DNA of 64,000 bases, taken from the NCBI GenBank assembly GCA_017936565.1, contig JAGBFG010000043.1, positions 155,993 through 219,992 of the forward strand. The letters are read 5' to 3'. The DNA is from Clostridia bacterium (GTDB taxonomy: Bacteria > Bacillota > Clostridia > Oscillospirales > CAG-272). The notes below the pieces were generated by a model, which saw only the letters and a program-made list of their open reading frames with translations, had not been told where the DNA came from and did no database searches. The position numbers and the translations under genes are program-made. This document shows positions 42,621 through 50,471 of this stretch, in pieces (the stretch's first letter is position 1; every line of letters begins with the position of its first letter).

Positions 42621-43475
42621 TCACTTTACCTCCTTTTTATAGAGATTGCAGGTGGCTTCATATGCGTGCCGCTCAAACTCTGTATACATTCTGCCTCTGG
42701 ACATTGCCTCGTCAAAATCCACCTCGTAGCCGTTAAAGTCAGGGCCGTCCACGCAAGCAAACCTGGTGACCTTCTTGCCGTCAACGTTCAAGGTCAGACG
42801 GCATCCGCCGCACATCCCTGTTCCGTCAATCATCACAGGGTTCATCGAAACGGTAACGGGAACGCCAAAGGGCTTTGCCGTAGCAACCACAAATTTCATC
42901 ATAATCAGCGGACCAATGGTGATAATCATATCAAAGGCTTCCCCACCCTCAAGCATTTCCTTCAAGGGAAGCGTCACGTTTCCGTGCCTTCCGTAGGAGC
43001 CGTCGTCCGTCATAACGGTAAGCCTGTCACAGCAAGCCTTGAATTCTTCCTCGCAAATAAGCAGGTCACGGCTTCTGAACCCGATAATACCGACAACCTC
43101 TGCCCCCATCTCGTGAAGACGCTGTGCAATCGGCATCGCGATAGCGCAGCCAACACCGCCGCCCACGATGCAAACCTTTTTGAGCCCCTCTAAATGCGTG
43201 GGAACGCCAAGAGGACCCACAAAGTCCTGTAAGAAGTCGCCCTCGTTCTTTTCCGCCAGCTTTCTCGTCGTCGCACCGACAATCTGGTATATAATCTTCA
43301 CCGTTCCCTCTTCCTTGCAAACGCCTGCCACCGTCAAGGGAATTCTCTCTCCGTCCTCGTCCGTGCGAAGAATGATAAACTGCCCGGGCTCTGCCTTGTT
43401 CGCCACCAAGGGTGCCTTGATATGTAGCTCCACAACAGTTGGGTTTAATACCTTCTTTTTTACAATCTGATACAT
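42621..43475 (-). CDS. Sulfide/dihydroorotate dehydrogenase-like FAD/NAD-binding subunit (NfnA type)
   Basis: This 284-residue ferredoxin-NADP reductase-type protein has an N-terminal flavin-binding barrel (GQFIILRTDEDGERIPLTV), a NAD-binding domain (KVCIVGGGVGCAIAMPIA), and a C-terminal [2Fe-2S] site (DGTGMCGGCRL then FACVDGPDF). It is the expected partner of the flavoprotein at 41198-42619, whose ribosome binding site lies inside its last codons. The ATG at 43473-43475 opens with MYQIVKKK, and the upstream open frame was rejected. Confidence 0.9.
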   Translation of the reverse strand: MYQIVKKKVLNPTVVELHIKAPLVANKAEPGQFIILRTDEDGERIPLTVAGVCKEEGTVKIIYQIVGATTRKLAEKNEGDFLQDFVGPLGVPTHLEGLKKVCIVGGGVGCAIAMPIAQRLHEMGAEVVGIIGFRSRDLLICEEEFKACCDRLTVMTDDGSYGRHGNVTLPLKEMLEGGEAFDMIITIGPLIMMKFVVATAKPFGVPVTVSMNPVMIDGTGMCGGCRLTLNVDGKKVTRFACVDGPDFNGYEVDFDEAMSRGRMYTEFERHAYEATCNLYKKEVK

Positions 43476-43594
43476 CTTTTTCGCTCTCCGTTTATTTTTA
43501 TTGAAAGATAACCCATCCGCCCCATATAACACCCATATAATCGGGAGCTGTGCGGCAATAGTCATTTTCTCTCTAAACAGCTTTTTCACTCTCC

Positions 43595-43623
43595 ATTGTA
43601 TCACTTTTCTCACATAAAGTCAA
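43595..43623 (-). promoter_or_regulatory. Promoter of the Nfn-like pair
   Basis: Minus-strand TTGACT (complement of 43618-43623), a 17-base spacer ending GTGA, and TACAAT (complement of 43595-43600). Confidence 0.75.
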
Positions 43624-43702
43624 GGTTTCACGAAAAAAACAAAAAGCCCCCTTTTCTTTGTTAAAGAGCCTCTCAAAACGCAATGTTGACATTGGCAAGG
43701 GC

Positions 43703-44030
43703 TTACTCGCAAAGGATAACCTCACAGGTTTTTCCTGTTTTTTCGGCATATTTAATAACCGATAACGTTCCTTTGGATTTTCCGTCCCAGAAAGCAATAA
43801 TTTTATCGGCATAATCTACGATTTCCTTGTTTCTTACAATCGGCACGGCACGACCATAACGCTCATATTGAGGCAGAAACACGGTGAGCTTTATCCCTTT
43901 TTCTTTCGCATATTCTGCCGCGCAAGAGCCCCCCCTTCGCGCCGCCCGAAACAATCTCTTCCGCATCCGATATGTGCCTGCCAATATCAACCAATGTAAT
44001 GTTTCTCGAACCAACAACCGCAATTTTCAT
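43703..44030 (-). pseudogene. SLOG (DUF2493/YpsA-related) family protein, frameshifted at a G7 tract
   Basis: The N-terminal part MKIAVVGSRN...EEIVSGGAKGG and the rest AAEYAKEKGIKLTVFLPQYERYG lie in different frames. The break is at seven C's on the plus strand (43929-43935). With six, the frame reads SGGAKGGSCAAEYAKEKG, the standard SLOG nucleotide-binding pattern, for 108 residues. SLOG proteins bind nucleotides or their derivatives and often serve in defence or nucleotide signalling. GGGGGG before the ATG at 44028-44030 acts as ribosome binding site. The long G tract makes either a sequencing error or phase variation possible. It is divergent from the ribbon-helix-helix gene. Confidence 0.75.
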
Positions 44031-44106
44031 AACCCCCCTACCTTTGCAGTGCAAGAGGCTTCCTTTTTGTAGATTTTTTGGCGTTTCTCGAAATCGCTAA
44101 AACAAA

Positions 44107-44137
44107 TATTAGTATACTCAAATTAAGTATACTAATA
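44107..44137. promoter_or_regulatory. Operator between the SLOG and ribbon-helix-helix genes
   Basis: TATTAGTATACT and AGTATACTAATA are exact inverted 12-bp arms around a 7-base spacer, overlapping the predicted start of the SLOG transcript. A second inverted pair, AATCTTAA/TTAAGATT, lies at about 44155-44182. Confidence 0.6.
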
Positions 44138-44139
44138 AC

Positions 44140-44145
44140 ATTATA
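44140..44145 (-). promoter_or_regulatory. Extended -10 of the SLOG gene
   Basis: Minus-strand TG-G-TATAAT (complement of 44140-44145) with a weak -35. Confidence 0.5.
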
Positions 44146-44197
44146 CCACAAAATAATCTTAAAATATACTTATATTAAGATTTTTTGGAGGTTTTTT

Positions 44198-44389
44198 ATG
44201 AGAAACAAAAACAACAAACACCTCGGCATAGAAATTGACCCGGAGCTGCACTATAAGCTGCATTATATATCAAAATATTACGGGCGCTCGGCAAACGGAG
44301 AAATCCTTTATCTGATAAGGCAGGAAATAAAGGCTTTTGAAAAGGCAGAAGGGGAAATTGAGCTTCCCAAGGAGCCGAAAACGGACTAA
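44198..44389 (+). CDS. Arc-like ribbon-helix-helix DNA-binding protein
   Basis: This 63-residue protein has the Arc/MetJ-type pattern: a short strand (HLGIEIDPEL), then two helices (LHYKLHYISKYYGRSANGEILYLIRQEIKAFEKAEG). Such dimers bind short inverted repeats, and the 12-bp palindrome at 44107-44137 just upstream is the natural target. TTGGAGG lies before the ATG at 44198, and the upstream open frame was rejected. It probably regulates itself and the SLOG gene. A terminator overlaps its stop. Confidence 0.75.
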   Translation: MRNKNNKHLGIEIDPELHYKLHYISKYYGRSANGEILYLIRQEIKAFEKAEGEIELPKEPKTD

Positions 44390-44402
44390 TGCCGTTTTTT
44401 TG
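44378..44402 (+). terminator. Terminator of the ribbon-helix-helix gene
   Basis: AAAACGG-ACTAATG-CCGTTTTTTT. The loop contains the stop codon. Confidence 0.75.
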
Positions 44403-44478
44403 TTTGTGAAGCACCGAAAAGCAACACACCCTGCAAATTTTCCGCGAAAATAAGGGGCTGAGTGAATGACTCAGCCCC
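44402..44478 (+). repeat. Multi-hairpin repeat, copy B (internally deleted)
   Basis: It keeps the GTGAAGCACCGAAAAGCAACAC segment in two parts and the final GGGGCTGAGT-GAATG-ACTCAGCCCC hairpin, but lacks the middle hairpins of copies A and C. It lies between two convergent genes, 11 bases from the MFS stop. Confidence 0.75.
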
Positions 44479-44489
44479 ATTTCGTTTTT

Positions 44490-45716
44490 TTATGTATCAA
44501 GCGCCTCTTGCGCGCCTTTTTTCCGTCTTGCCTGCACGAGAGCGGAAAGAACCCCGAAGAGCATCATCGATGCCCACATAATGATAAGTCCATCCCAGCC
44601 AATGTGCGACATAGAGAAGGTAAAGACCAAATTCGCCAAGAAGCTGACCGCGTACCCCGAAAAATCCAGAACGCCGTTCAGCGTGGAAACCATACCGCTT
44701 TTGGCTTGGCTTGGAATATAAATGCTCCAAAGCAAGGCAGAGGCAAGGCTTACTGACATAAGCGCCAAGAGAAACAGAACGATGTTCACGATGGGCTGCT
44801 TGAAGAAAAGCAATCCCGCAAAGAAGAGAGCAGACAGGGCAAACGACGTGGTAAGCATAGGAAATTGGCGATGCTTGAACAAACGGAACACCCCAAGCGC
44901 CAGAAAAGGAACGGTGGCGCGAATAACCGTCATCACCGAGAAAATGATATTGGAGAACTCCTCGGTAAAGCCAAGGGCTTCGTTCATATAAGTGGGAATC
45001 CAGAAGCCGATAGAGGCGGCAGAAATCTCCACAAGCGCCCCCACTATCATATAGAGCCCGAAATTTTCAAGCCTGAACACCTTAAAGATATCACGAAATC
45101 TTATTTTTTCCGTCTTGACGGAGTGAAAATGGATAACGCCCCTTTTCTCCATCAAAGAGAACACGAAAAAGGCGAAAATCGCGATAATAAACACAGCGCT
45201 CCCCGCCACAATGAAGACGCCCTGCCACCGCAAGAAAATAGCAAGCCCGCTGGAAATCAAGGGTCCAAAGAAGCTCGCGAAGGAGAAAAAGGTACAGCAA
45301 ATACGGGCATAGGCGGGCGTTGTGTTTTCCGAAATGGTTTTCACCAAGGGTCCCCTTAGCATAGAAAGGGAAAAGCCCATCACCACAAAGCAAAGAATTT
45401 GCAAAACGATATGAGAAGCAAAGGGAAAGCAAATAGAGGATATACCCGAAACCGCAAGCCCAACAGAAACCATATACTTGGCTTTTAATCTGTCGCCCAC
45501 AATGCCGTTGAGCAGCTGACCCACCGCATACGCCAGCATATAAAAAGAGGATAGGGTGCCAAGCACCTCTTTGGTGGAAGCCCCCTCGTTTGTCATCAAG
45601 GGCGTTGTCACGCTGAGCAAGTGCCGCATATAGTAGCAGGCAAGATAGGAAAAAACCGCGATACTGCCTATCTGTATCGCCTTTCGCCGTTCTCTTTTTT
45701 GTTCCGTCACTTCCAT
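44490..45716 (-). CDS. MFS transporter (OPA/hexose-phosphate-like)
   Basis: This 408-residue protein has 12 predicted membrane helices. Loop 2-3 carries GQLLNGIVGDRLKAKYM, a major-facilitator signature close to the organophosphate:phosphate antiporter group, and the N-terminal YYMRHLLSV is also reminiscent of that group. The substrate is unproven; a glycerol- or hexose-phosphate is a guess from the family. It has its own promoter at 45791-45819, divergent from the DUF3737 gene. Confidence 0.85.
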   Translation of the reverse strand: MEVTEQKRERRKAIQIGSIAVFSYLACYYMRHLLSVTTPLMTNEGASTKEVLGTLSSFYMLAYAVGQLLNGIVGDRLKAKYMVSVGLAVSGISSICFPFASHIVLQILCFVVMGFSLSMLRGPLVKTISENTTPAYARICCTFFSFASFFGPLISSGLAIFLRWQGVFIVAGSAVFIIAIFAFFVFSLMEKRGVIHFHSVKTEKIRFRDIFKVFRLENFGLYMIVGALVEISAASIGFWIPTYMNEALGFTEEFSNIIFSVMTVIRATVPFLALGVFRLFKHRQFPMLTTSFALSALFFAGLLFFKQPIVNIVLFLLALMSVSLASALLWSIYIPSQAKSGMVSTLNGVLDFSGYAVSFLANLVFTFSMSHIGWDGLIIMWASMMLFGVLSALVQARRKKGAQEALDT

Positions 45717-45790
45717 TTTGCCAAGACCTTTGCGTCAAAACAGGAATGGCGCAAAGGGTTCCCCCTTCTTCTTGCTTTAGAACGCCTATC

Positions 45791-45819
45791 ATTGTAGCAC
45801 ATCCCTTTTGAAAAAGCAA
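45791..45819 (-). promoter_or_regulatory. Promoter of the MFS gene
   Basis: Minus-strand TTGCTT (complement of 45814-45819), a 17-base spacer ending GTGC, and TACAAT (complement of 45791-45796). Confidence 0.7.
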
Positions 45820-45838
45820 GTGCTTTTGGGAGAAAGTC

Positions 45839-45867
45839 TTGACATTTTTCGCCAAAAAGAGTATACT
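45839..45867 (+). promoter_or_regulatory. Promoter of the DUF3737 gene
   Basis: Perfect TTGACA (45839-45844), a 17-base spacer and TATACT (45862-45867). Confidence 0.75.
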
Positions 45868-45915
45868 GAAAACGAAAAAGACACCCAAAATCGGGACGGC
45901 AAAAAAGGAAAAGCA

Positions 45916-46749
45916 ATGACGACCATAAAAAACCAAGTCTTTGACCAAGAAAGAGCGTTTTACGGCGCACAGAGCCTCTCATTGACAGACTGCGCCTTTG
46001 ACGGCGAAGCAGACGGGGAAAGTGCCTGCAAGGAGAGCAGCGATGTTTCTGCCCTTCGCTGCTTCTTCAATCTGCGGTATCCCTTTTGGCATTGCAAGGG
46101 GGTCACGGTAAAAGAAAGCACCCTCTCTTCCCTTTGCCGCGCTCCCTTTTGGTATTCGGAAAACATCACCGTAAAGGGCACCAAGCTTCACGGCACAAAG
46201 GCATTCCGTGAATGTCAGAACATCGTCATTTCCTCTTGCGACATTCTTTCCGAGGAATGCTTCTGGCTTTCGCGCCGTATTTCCGTAGAGGATTGCGCGG
46301 CTACGGGAGAATATTTTATGTTCCGCGCTGCCGACTTGACCCTTCGGCGTCTCTCTTTCCGAGGGAAATATTCCTTTCAGTATATCCAAAACGCCCTTCT
46401 TGAAGAGTGTGAGCTTGACACCAAGGATGCCTTTTGGCACGCATCAAACGTTACCCTGCGCGGCTGTCGGATTAAGGGAGAGTATCTGGCTTGGTACTCC
46501 GAAAACCTCACCCTTGAGGACTGCGAAATCGAGGGCACACAGCCCTTCTGCTATTGCAAGGGATTAAGGCTTATCAACTGCAAGATGAAAAACACCGACC
46601 TCTGCTTTGAAAAATCCGAGGTAGAGGCAACCGTCACCACCCCCATTGACAGCGTCAAAAATATTCTCCTTGGCGCCGTCCGCGCCCCCGCAGTTTTAGA
46701 GGTGATACGGGACGACCCCTCTTATCAGGGAAGTGTTATTATAGAATAA
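45916..46749 (+). CDS. DUF3737 family protein
   Basis: This 277-residue protein is built of short repeats of the type xxLxxCxIxGxxxFWxSxNxTVxG, as in the runs FWHCKGVTVKES, FWYSENITVKGT and FWHASNVTLRGC. The regular spacing predicts a right-handed beta helix, as in carbohydrate-binding or -cleaving folds. Family members are common in gut anaerobes, but no function is established. AAAGGAAAAG precedes the ATG at 45916. Confidence 0.85.
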   Translation: MTTIKNQVFDQERAFYGAQSLSLTDCAFDGEADGESACKESSDVSALRCFFNLRYPFWHCKGVTVKESTLSSLCRAPFWYSENITVKGTKLHGTKAFRECQNIVISSCDILSEECFWLSRRISVEDCAATGEYFMFRAADLTLRRLSFRGKYSFQYIQNALLEECELDTKDAFWHASNVTLRGCRIKGEYLAWYSENLTLEDCEIEGTQPFCYCKGLRLINCKMKNTDLCFEKSEVEATVTTPIDSVKNILLGAVRAPAVLEVIRDDPSYQGSVIIE

Positions 46750-46766
46750 AAATAAAAAATTCGTCA

Positions 46767-46785
46767 TTTGCGCCTCTGGCGCAAA
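46767..46785. terminator. Hairpin after the DUF3737 gene
   Basis: TTTGCGCC-TCT-GGCGCAAA lies just before repeat copy C. Confidence 0.5.
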
Positions 46786-46790
46786 ATAAT

Positions 46791-46970
46791 GGGGCTGAGT
46801 CATTCACTCAGCCCCACGGCAATTTGTGCCAACAAAGGCGCAAATTGCCGAAATTTTTGCAAAAAAATTGCAGGTTGTGTTACAATTTCCGTTAAATTGT
46901 AACCGACAGGGGCAGAAAAGCAACCGTTTTCTGTTGCTTTTCGGTGCTTCGCGAACAGGGAAGCTGCCCC
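46791..46970 (-). repeat. Multi-hairpin repeat, copy C
   Basis: A full-length copy in inverted orientation to copy A. On the minus strand it reads GGGGCAG, a GCTTC/GAAGC hairpin, GAAAAGCAAC/GTTGCTTTTC and closing CTGCCCC (a three-way junction), then GTTACAATTT/AAATTGTAAC, CGGCAATTTG/CAAATTGCCG, and the GGGGCTGAGT/ACTCAGCCCC hairpin. The arms agree with copy A while loops differ. It separates the convergent DUF3737 and nitrilase-GDPD genes. Confidence 0.85.
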
Positions 46971-47005
46971 TTTTGTTTGTTCTTCGTTTTTGGTTTTTTC
47001 ACCCT

Positions 47006-48622
47006 TTAAGAGCGTTTGACAACACGGGATATTTTCAGATATTCGTTTGTCAAAACGGTGTCGACCCCCATTTTCAAGAGACGCTCGGTCTCTTCCTCAT
47101 CATCTGAAAAGAAAACATTGCACCGAATGCCGTATTTGTGCGCCTTGTCTATCATTTCCTGGTTGAAATAGGGCTTAAAGAGCTGCACCTTCTCTGCCCC
47201 AAGGGCAATGGCTCTGTCTACAATCTCCCAGGGCCTGTCGCTCAAATGCCCGACGCATACGGGAATATGCGGGGCGTATTCCTTGAACTGCTTGATTTGC
47301 TCGTCCGTTTCCAGCATAAAATACACGTATTTTTCGCAGTCGTATTTCCTGATAAGGTCGCAGATTTTTTTCATATGCTCCTCGGGATACGGCTCGCTGT
47401 ACGAAAGAGGCTTGACGTGAATATTCATCACCGTATGGCAGACAAGCTTTTTCAGTATGTCCTCAAACGAGGGAATTTTCAGCCCGCGATACTGCTCCTT
47501 CTCATTGGCGCCGAAATCAAGTGAAAGAAGCTCTTGATACGTATAGTCCGTCACCCTGCCCTCTCCGTTAGAAACCCGCGAAAGCTCCCTGTCGTGACAG
47601 GAAACGATTTCTCCGTCCTTGGTGGGCCAGAGGTCAAATTCTATCTCATCTGCTCCCAGCGCCACCGCCGCGCCAAAGGCGGGCATTGAGTTTTCAGGCA
47701 TAGCGGCGCTGAACCCACGGTGCGCGCAAACACGCGGATAGGGCAAAATGCCGTCTGGCATTCCGATAGCGCTGCCGCCGGGGCGGTAATTTGCGGGTCT
47801 GCGCCCCTCTTCCATATATTCGTAGTGGGCGGCAGGCTTTCCGCCAAAGCCCGCAGGCTTGTAATACTTTTGGGAAAGATCAATATCGCGCACCAAAAGC
47901 CCCACGTCGTTTTTCATATTGCCGATGACCTCGCCCCAAGGGGTTGCAATCAAGCTGCACCCGCCAACCTTTGACTCTGCCCCCAAGGAAACGGAGGAGC
48001 GGAGCAAATAGGCGTTGGTCTGATAGCAAAGAAATTTGGCGTTGGTCTCCAAGTAAGAGTGCAAATCCGACCTTTGATGAGAGCAGCCGATAATCACGTC
48101 CACGTTTTGTCTGGCAACTGCGGCAAACCCTTCATAGAAATAAAAGTCATAGCAGGTCATAAAGGCAAATCTGATGCCGTCAATTTCCACCGTGTAGGGC
48201 GGGGCAAAGACGTCGCTGTACGAGGTGTCCATTCCATGGCCGCCCATCTCTTGGGGCTTAAATTCAGAGGGGGCTAAGTGCAGCTTAAAATACCGCCCTA
48301 CCACCTCGCCTTCTCTGTTTATGGCGTGCGTGGCGTTGCGTAGCTTCCCCCCATCGTCATACGTGGCGTTAACAAAAACAATGGCGTTGCATCTCTTCGC
48401 CGTTTCCCTTGCCTTTTCCAGAATAATACGGTTATACGCCTCATACTCCACATAAAACTCATCCATATCCTTCACAACCGTCGGCGTGTCGGAATATTCG
48501 GGCAAGACGATAATATCCATACTCTCATCGCACTTTTCCAAGTGCGAGAGCGTTCCCGAGAAGCAAGTCTCTCTGTCCTCAAAACGAAAGGAATAGGCGG
48601 GCTGTATCACACAAACCTTCAT
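47006..48622 (-). CDS. Carbon-nitrogen hydrolase fused to a glycerophosphodiester phosphodiesterase
   Basis: This 538-residue protein joins two enzymes. Residues 1-270 form a nitrilase-superfamily amidase with the triad E42 (VLPEYS), K113 (YFKLHLAPSE) and C157 (MTCYDF). Residues about 296-538 form a glycerophosphodiester phosphodiesterase with H301-R302, E310-N311, E328-x-D330 and H343-D344. All catalytic residues are present in both. A reasonable idea is that it trims amide-linked and phosphodiester groups of a lipid or surface glycan; this is inference. There is no signal peptide, so it should be cytoplasmic. It follows the SGNH hydrolase gene by 29 bases. Confidence 0.88.
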   Translation of the reverse strand: MKVCVIQPAYSFRFEDRETCFSGTLSHLEKCDESMDIIVLPEYSDTPTVVKDMDEFYVEYEAYNRIILEKARETAKRCNAIVFVNATYDDGGKLRNATHAINREGEVVGRYFKLHLAPSEFKPQEMGGHGMDTSYSDVFAPPYTVEIDGIRFAFMTCYDFYFYEGFAAVARQNVDVIIGCSHQRSDLHSYLETNAKFLCYQTNAYLLRSSVSLGAESKVGGCSLIATPWGEVIGNMKNDVGLLVRDIDLSQKYYKPAGFGGKPAAHYEYMEEGRRPANYRPGGSAIGMPDGILPYPRVCAHRGFSAAMPENSMPAFGAAVALGADEIEFDLWPTKDGEIVSCHDRELSRVSNGEGRVTDYTYQELLSLDFGANEKEQYRGLKIPSFEDILKKLVCHTVMNIHVKPLSYSEPYPEEHMKKICDLIRKYDCEKYVYFMLETDEQIKQFKEYAPHIPVCVGHLSDRPWEIVDRAIALGAEKVQLFKPYFNQEMIDKAHKYGIRCNVFFSDDEEETERLLKMGVDTVLTNEYLKISRVVKRS

Positions 48623-48651
48623 AGAATGCTCCTTTTACTTGATGCTTTTCT

Positions 48652-49302
48652 TTATTCATACTTGAATTCGCAATGCTTCAAAACCTCTCTTGCCATCAGC
48701 GTCGCGCCCTTCAGATTGGGATGAATTCTGTCCCACGCGATAAAGGAGGAATGCTGGAATTGGCAATAGTCCTCATACATTTTCTGGAAATCCACGTATA
48801 TACAGCCGTGCTTTTCCGCCAGCTGCTGACAGATAGCAACGTATTCGTCCATTCTCGCGCGCATCTTGTCCTGACGGTTCGGCTCTATGTAATAAGGGGA
48901 GAGAATGAAAACGCCCTTGACCTTGTCCTTCACCCTTACAATCATTTCTTCCACGTTTGCGCGGTATTCGTCGGGCAAAACGTGGGTGTCGGGCATAGCG
49001 GGACTGTCAAATTGCCGCCACACATCGTTAATACCAATGCAAATGGAAACCCATTGCGGCTTCAAATCCACAACATCCGCGTCAAATCTGGCAAGCAAAT
49101 CGCGGCTTGTCTCACCCGATATGCCCGTGTTGCTTATACGGATGTCAAGCGAAGGATAAAAGGCAGCAAACAAGTTTTCAATCATTCTGACATAGCCAAA
49201 CCCCACGTTGTCAAATAAGCCCTCGCCTACGGGTCTTGCCCGTCTCATATCTGTCACGGAATCTCCCGTAAAAACAATTCTGTCGCCGTTTTCAAAAAGC
49301 AT
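48652..49302 (-). CDS. SGNH/GDSL-family hydrolase
   Basis: This 216-residue esterase-type protein has the GDS block (IVFTGDSVTDM, catalytic serine), a glycine in GISGETSRDLL, the asparagine block ICIGINDVW, and the final D-x-x-H (DRIHPN). Related enzymes deacetylate sugars or cleave lipid esters. It is first in a two-gene operon with the nitrilase-GDPD gene, behind a strong promoter. Confidence 0.87.
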   Translation of the reverse strand: MLFENGDRIVFTGDSVTDMRRARPVGEGLFDNVGFGYVRMIENLFAAFYPSLDIRISNTGISGETSRDLLARFDADVVDLKPQWVSICIGINDVWRQFDSPAMPDTHVLPDEYRANVEEMIVRVKDKVKGVFILSPYYIEPNRQDKMRARMDEYVAICQQLAEKHGCIYVDFQKMYEDYCQFQHSSFIAWDRIHPNLKGATLMAREVLKHCEFKYE

Positions 49303-49340
49303 ACTTCAAAACCTCCGTTTTTTTCTTTTACCACAAGGTC

Positions 49341-49369
49341 ATTATAAAACAGCGTTCCTCTTTTGTCAA
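49341..49369 (-). promoter_or_regulatory. Promoter of the SGNH-nitrilase operon
   Basis: Perfect minus-strand TTGACA (complement of 49364-49369), a 17-base spacer and perfect TATAAT (complement of 49341-49346). Confidence 0.8.
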
Positions 49370-49417
49370 GCATTTTCGGACAAAAGAAAGAAACGCTGTC
49401 ATATACTTTTTCCCGCC

Positions 49418-50218
49418 TTACCCCAGCATCACGTCCAAAAGCATCATCACGGCAAAGCCAAGCACAATGCCCATCGTTGCAAGATAAGGCTGCTCCCTTT
49501 GGTTTCTCTGGCATTCGGGTATCAGCTCATGAACGGCGACCAGAATCATCGCGCCCGCAGCGAAGGAAAGAGCGTATGGAAGAAGAATCTCCATATAAAC
49601 GACAAGCAAAGCGCCAAGAACACCGAAAACGGGCTCTACCATAGCAGAGGCTTGCCCAACGAAAAAGCTTTTTCGGCGGGAATATCCCTCGCGGCGCAAG
49701 GGAATGGAAACGGCAGCCCCCTCGGGAAAGTTTTGTAAACCAATGCCAATAGCCACCGAGATAGCGGCAAACAAGCCCTCGGCAGTATAGCCGCGGGATA
49801 ACGCCCCAAAGGCAACGCCAACCGCAAGCCCCTCGGGAATATTATGCAGGGTAATGGAAAGGGTGAGCATCACAATGCGGTGGAGCCGCTCCTTCTGCTC
49901 GCCTATGGCGCTATTTGCGTTGCTTCTTGCGCGGGTAACGATTTTGTCGGAAACCCACATAAACACCGCGCCAAGAAGAAAGCCAAGTGTGACCACCAAG
50001 TATGACGGAAAGGGCGAAACCACCTCGGCGCGTTCAATGGCAGGCTGTAAAAGCGACCAAAAGCTTGCCGCAATCATCACGCCCGAGGCAAAGCCGAGCA
50101 TAAGATTAAGCAGCTTGGGATTAGGAGATGAAAAGAAAATAACGGTAGCGGCGCCAAGGGCAGTCACAAGCCATGTCCCCAGTGTCGCCGCCAGCGCAAG
50201 CAAAACAAAATAATTCAT
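49418..50218 (-). CDS. ZIP family metal transporter
   Basis: This 266-residue protein has eight predicted membrane helices. The metal-site residues lie in helix IV (LHNIPEGLAVGVAFG) and helix V (LQNFPEGAAVSIPL), the HNxPEG and QNxPEG motifs of ZIP (GufA-like) zinc or divalent-metal importers. The start at 50216-50218 lacks a strong ribosome binding site but opens at the first helix, and the upstream frame would add about 45 non-homologous residues. No regulator of the Zur type is nearby. Confidence 0.88.
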   Translation of the reverse strand: MNYFVLLALAATLGTWLVTALGAATVIFFSSPNPKLLNLMLGFASGVMIAASFWSLLQPAIERAEVVSPFPSYLVVTLGFLLGAVFMWVSDKIVTRARSNANSAIGEQKERLHRIVMLTLSITLHNIPEGLAVGVAFGALSRGYTAEGLFAAISVAIGIGLQNFPEGAAVSIPLRREGYSRRKSFFVGQASAMVEPVFGVLGALLVVYMEILLPYALSFAAGAMILVAVHELIPECQRNQREQPYLATMGIVLGFAVMMLLDVMLG

Positions 50219-50394
50219 TTTATATTTATAACCAAGCGCTTCGCGTTGGCGAAGGCTGTCTTTCTTTATAAATTTGCGGCTTTTTGAAAGAGATGCGGTC
50301 TTTTGACACCGCGCCCTACTTTCATTATATGGTCTATACGCAAAATAGCGCATTTTGACCTTGTATCAATTTTTCTTTTTTGTCGCAAAAGGGA

Positions 50395-50423
50395 TTGCAA
50401 TTTAAAATCCGCTATGCTATACT
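50395..50423 (+). promoter_or_regulatory. Promoter of the sialidase gene
   Basis: TTGCAA (50395-50400), a 17-base spacer and TATACT (50418-50423). Confidence 0.7.
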
Positions 50424-50471
50424 GCTATTTGAAAACCGAAAGAACCGCAAGGCAAGGAAAGGAACTGCCCT

